A stretch of 64,000 nucleotides of DNA from Thioclava marina (GTDB taxonomy: Bacteria; Pseudomonadota; Alphaproteobacteria; Rhodobacterales; Rhodobacteraceae), in the NCBI RefSeq assembly GCF_002020135.1, contig NZ_MPZS01000001.1, positions 1,798,001 through 1,862,000 on the forward strand, written 5' to 3'. The translations under genes and the position numbers were made by a program. Below are positions 61,605-64,000 of the stretch, piece by piece (positions within the stretch are counted from its first letter, which is position 1; every line of letters starts with the position of its first letter). Under the pieces are notes generated by a model. The model ran no database searches, was not told the origin of the DNA, and worked only from the letters and a program-made list of their open reading frames with translations.

Positions 61605-63151
61605 TCGAGACGCAGCGGATCGTCATTGTCGGAGCGGGGCTCGGTGCACTTTACGCAGCCCTAAGCCTTGCGCCGCGCCCGGTTCTGGTAATCTCGCCCG
61701 AAACCTTGGGCGAAGGCGCGTCTTCTGCCTGGGCGCAGGGTGGCGTTGCAGCGGCGATGTCGGTTGGCGATACGCCCGCTTCGCATGCACGTGACACCAT
61801 GACCGCCGGCGCGGGCACCGTTTCTCCCGAGATTGCCCGTCTGGTGACCGAGGATGCGCGTCGGCATATCCTTGCGTTGACTGAACTCGGCACACCGTTC
61901 GATCGCAATGACGCGGGCGACTACGTCATGTCGCGCGAAGCCGCGCACAGTCAGGCGCGCGTCGTGCGGGTGAAAGGCGATCAGGCCGGCCGCGAGATCA
62001 TGCAAACCTTGATCGCTGCGGTTCGACAGGAGCCGTCGGTGCAGGTGCTTGAGGGCGTTCTGGCTTCCGGGCTCGAAGTCGAGGACGGCCGCGTGACCGG
62101 CGTCTGGATCGAGCGCGCTTTTGAGCCCTCCGGGGCTATTCTGGTGAAATGCCCTGCGGTTTTGCTGGCGGGCGGGGGCTCGGGTGGCCTTTTTGCCGTC
62201 ACGACGAACCCGCCGCGCATTCGGGGCCAGGTTATCGGGATGGCCGCGCGTGCCGGCGCCCGGATTGCCGATCCGGAATTCGTGCAGTTCCATCCCACCG
62301 CGATCGCGAGCGGCGAAGACCCTGCCCCGCTCGCGACCGAAGCTCTACGTGGCGAAGGCGCCACGCTGATCAACAATCGCGGCGAGCGGTTCATGATCCC
62401 GGTCCATCCCGATGCCGAACTGGCTCCGCGCGATATCGTCGCCCGCGCCGTCTATGTCGAACGGCAAGCGGGCCGCGAGCCTGCGCTCGATACACGGGCC
62501 GTTCTGGGTGAAGAAGTGCTCACGCGCTTCCCGGCCGTGGCCGATGCGTGCAAACGCGCCGGAATAGACCCTGTTTTGCAGACCATTCCGGTCGCGCCCG
62601 CCGCGCATTACCACATGGGCGGCGTCGATACGGATGAACATGGGCGCAGCTCGCTTGATCGTCTTTGGGTTTGTGGCGAGGCGTCGTCGACCGGGCTGCA
62701 CGGGGCCAACCGTCTTGCATCGAACGGGCTTCTCGAGGCGCTGGTCTTTGCGCGGATCTGTGCATTGGGTATCGCGGCGGAGCTTGGAAGTCTCGACGCG
62801 GCGCCCGAGATTGCGCCGGATTTCCCATCCGGCGATATTCCGGTGAACGAAGCGGCGCTGCAACGGATGCGCAAGGCGATGACCGATGGGGTGGGCGTGG
62901 TGCGCGATGCGGCGGGGCTGAAATCGGCCTTGCGCGTCATCGCCGAGGTCGAAGCCAACGCCATGACCGAAACGATGCGGAACATGACGGCGACCGCGAC
63001 GCTGATCGCGGCAGCTGCGCTCGCGCGTGAGGAAAGCCGCGGCGGGCATTTCCGCTCTGATTTCCCCGAAGCTGACCCTAAAATGGCCCATAGAACGAAA
63101 ATGACGCTGGCCGAGGCGCTGAAAATCCGCGCCGCCGCCCTGGAGGACTGA
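61601..63151 (+). CDS. nadB: L-aspartate oxidase NadB
   Basis: 516-residue FAD enzyme producing iminoaspartate for NadA. The FAD motif IVIVGAGLGALYAALSLA (7-24), SSAWAQGGVAAAMSVGD (about 44-60), EFVQFHPTA (about 226-234), HYHMGGVDTDEHGRSSLDRL (about 340-359) and GEASSTGLHGANRLASNGLLE (read in parts, about 363-383) match the succinate dehydrogenase/aspartate oxidase family. The start is GTG 61601, overlapping the nadA stop (GTGA); no ATG lies before the FAD motif in frame without entering nadA deeply. nadC follows after one base. Confidence 0.95.
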   Translation: MIETQRIVIVGAGLGALYAALSLAPRPVLVISPETLGEGASSAWAQGGVAAAMSVGDTPASHARDTMTAGAGTVSPEIARLVTEDARRHILALTELGTPFDRNDAGDYVMSREAAHSQARVVRVKGDQAGREIMQTLIAAVRQEPSVQVLEGVLASGLEVEDGRVTGVWIERAFEPSGAILVKCPAVLLAGGGSGGLFAVTTNPPRIRGQVIGMAARAGARIADPEFVQFHPTAIASGEDPAPLATEALRGEGATLINNRGERFMIPVHPDAELAPRDIVARAVYVERQAGREPALDTRAVLGEEVLTRFPAVADACKRAGIDPVLQTIPVAPAAHYHMGGVDTDEHGRSSLDRLWVCGEASSTGLHGANRLASNGLLEALVFARICALGIAAELGSLDAAPEIAPDFPSGDIPVNEAALQRMRKAMTDGVGVVRDAAGLKSALRVIAEVEANAMTETMRNMTATATLIAAAALAREESRGGHFRSDFPEADPKMAHRTKMTLAEALKIRAAALED

Positions 63152-63152
63152 C

Positions 63153-63989
63153 ATGCTGCCCGATCTGCTGCTCGAACCGATTGTCCGTGCCGCTCTGGTG
63201 GAAGACCTCTCGCCGATGGGCGACGCGACGACGAAAGCGGTGATCCCGGCGGGAAAGACCTATTCGGCGCGGCTCAATGCACGTGAAGATGGCGTTGTCT
63301 CGGGAATGCAGGTCGCGGCGATGGCGTTCCGTCTGGTCGACCCGGGTCTGCGGATTGCGGTTCTCGTGGGCGATGGAAAACCCTGCAAAAAGGGTGAGAC
63401 GCTGATGACGATCGACGGCTCGGCGGCCTCGATCCTGATGGGAGAGCGCGTGGCGCTCAATTTCGCGGGTCGCTTGAGCGGCATCGCGACGAAAACGGCG
63501 GGCTTCGTCGAGAAAACCAGGGGAACGAAAGCGCGGATCACCTGCACGCGCAAGACGACACCGGGTCTGCGTGTTCTGGAAAAGGCGGCAGTGACCCATG
63601 GCGGCGGGTTCAATCACCGCTACGGCCTGTCCGATGCAATTCTGATCAAGGACAATCACGTCGCGGCGGCGGGCGGGATCCGTCAGGTGCTCGAGGCGGC
63701 GAAGGCCGCGCGCAGCCATATGATGCGGATCGAGCTTGAGGTGGATACGCTGCGCCAGATGGAAGAGGCGCTGAAGATCGGTGGAGCGGATGTGATCCTG
63801 CTCGACAACATGGATACGTCGGAATTGCGCGCTGCCGTGGCTCTGAATGCGGGCCGTGTCGTGCTGGAAGCCTCGGGCAACATGACGCTGGAGCGCATCG
63901 CGGAAGTCGCGGCAACTGGTGTCGATTACATCTCGTCGGGCGCGCTGACCCACTCGGCGCGCACCCTCGACCTGGGCCTCGATTTCTGA
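63153..63989 (+). CDS. nadC: Nicotinate-nucleotide pyrophosphorylase (quinolinate phosphoribosyltransferase) NadC
   Basis: 278-residue enzyme that turns quinolinate and PRPP into nicotinate mononucleotide. ARITCTRKTTPGLRVLEKAA (about 127-146), THGGGFNHRYGLSDAILIKDNH (read in parts, about 148-169) and VILLDNMDTSELRAAV (about 213-228) are signature regions. Last gene of nadABC, starting one base after nadB ends, with GGAGG at the end of nadB as its ribosome site. It stops 11 bases before the window edge. Confidence 0.97.
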   Translation: MLPDLLLEPIVRAALVEDLSPMGDATTKAVIPAGKTYSARLNAREDGVVSGMQVAAMAFRLVDPGLRIAVLVGDGKPCKKGETLMTIDGSAASILMGERVALNFAGRLSGIATKTAGFVEKTRGTKARITCTRKTTPGLRVLEKAAVTHGGGFNHRYGLSDAILIKDNHVAAAGGIRQVLEAAKAARSHMMRIELEVDTLRQMEEALKIGGADVILLDNMDTSELRAAVALNAGRVVLEASGNMTLERIAEVAATGVDYISSGALTHSARTLDLGLDF

Positions 63990-64000
63990 AGATTCAGCCG

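Noticed and set aside
1-64000. Prophage, insertion sequence, integron or CRISPR array
   Set aside because: I saw no transposase, integrase, phage structural gene or regularly spaced direct repeats; all genes fit a stable core chromosome.

Overview
This window looks like chromosomal DNA from a member of the Rhodobacteraceae/Paracoccaceae (Alphaproteobacteria, Rhodobacterales). The base composition is GC-rich, and the markers are family-typical: the regB/senC/regA/hvrA redox-regulator cluster next to ahcY, the flgE-flgK-flgL-flgI flagellar block, perfect alphaproteobacterial parS sites, a HemJ-type protoporphyrinogen oxidase, and the rho-hemJ | maf-aroE-coaE-dnaQ gene order that flanks the chromosome origin in many alphaproteobacteria. 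I cannot name the genus; a Thioclava-like genus would fit. I saw no prophage, insertion sequence or CRISPR array.

Layout. Positions 1-4.1 kb hold redox control: regB (minus) divergent from senC-regA, then an hvrA-like H-NS gene whose ribosome binding site is buried in a perfect hairpin, and a convergent HD hydrolase. 4.1-11.2 kb holds a small secreted orphan, ahcY, DUF2853, an atypical crotonase, DUF2125, pmbA and a CysQ-like phosphatase. 11.2-14.9 kb is the most notable system: an ECF sigma factor with its NrsF-type membrane anti-sigma factor, divergent from a four-gene bufferin-type RiPP operon (DUF2282 precursor, DUF692/MNIO oxidase, DUF2063 partner, DoxX). Both directions carry the same GTAACG-N16-CGAA promoter motif. 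15-19.4 kb has a flavin reductase and a pqiA1-pqiA2-pqiB-pqiC lipid-transport operon. 19.5-25.3 kb is flagellar (motB, flgE, flgK, flgL, flgI), followed by tRNA-Thr(CGT).

25.6-32 kb holds hemD, a mitofilin-like gene and hemY (minus), divergent from tsaD-gpsA-YciI-EVE. 32.3-39 kb holds a CbiX-like chelatase gene, then a PHO box and pstSCAB-phoU-phoB. No phoR lies beside them. 39-45 kb holds a ribokinase-family gene, maeB and mutS, with two copies of a family-type 3'-end repeat. 45-50 kb holds grpE and hrcA (minus) and the overlapping rph-rdgB-ridA-hemW-DUF454 run.

50-64 kb is the origin region: parA/parB, rsmG and mnmG (a perfect parS at or near the start of each), mnmE, rho and hemJ on the minus strand. 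A 400-bp AT-rich DnaA-box region (57,331-57,732) is a strong oriC candidate. It is followed by maf-aroE-coaE-dnaQ and the NAD biosynthesis operon nadA-nadB-nadC on the plus strand.

The genes are tightly packed: many start codons overlap the preceding stop (ATGA, TGATG or GTGA), and several convergent pairs overlap or abut at their 3' ends. Most start sites were chosen by Shine-Dalgarno spacing and are marked where uncertain.
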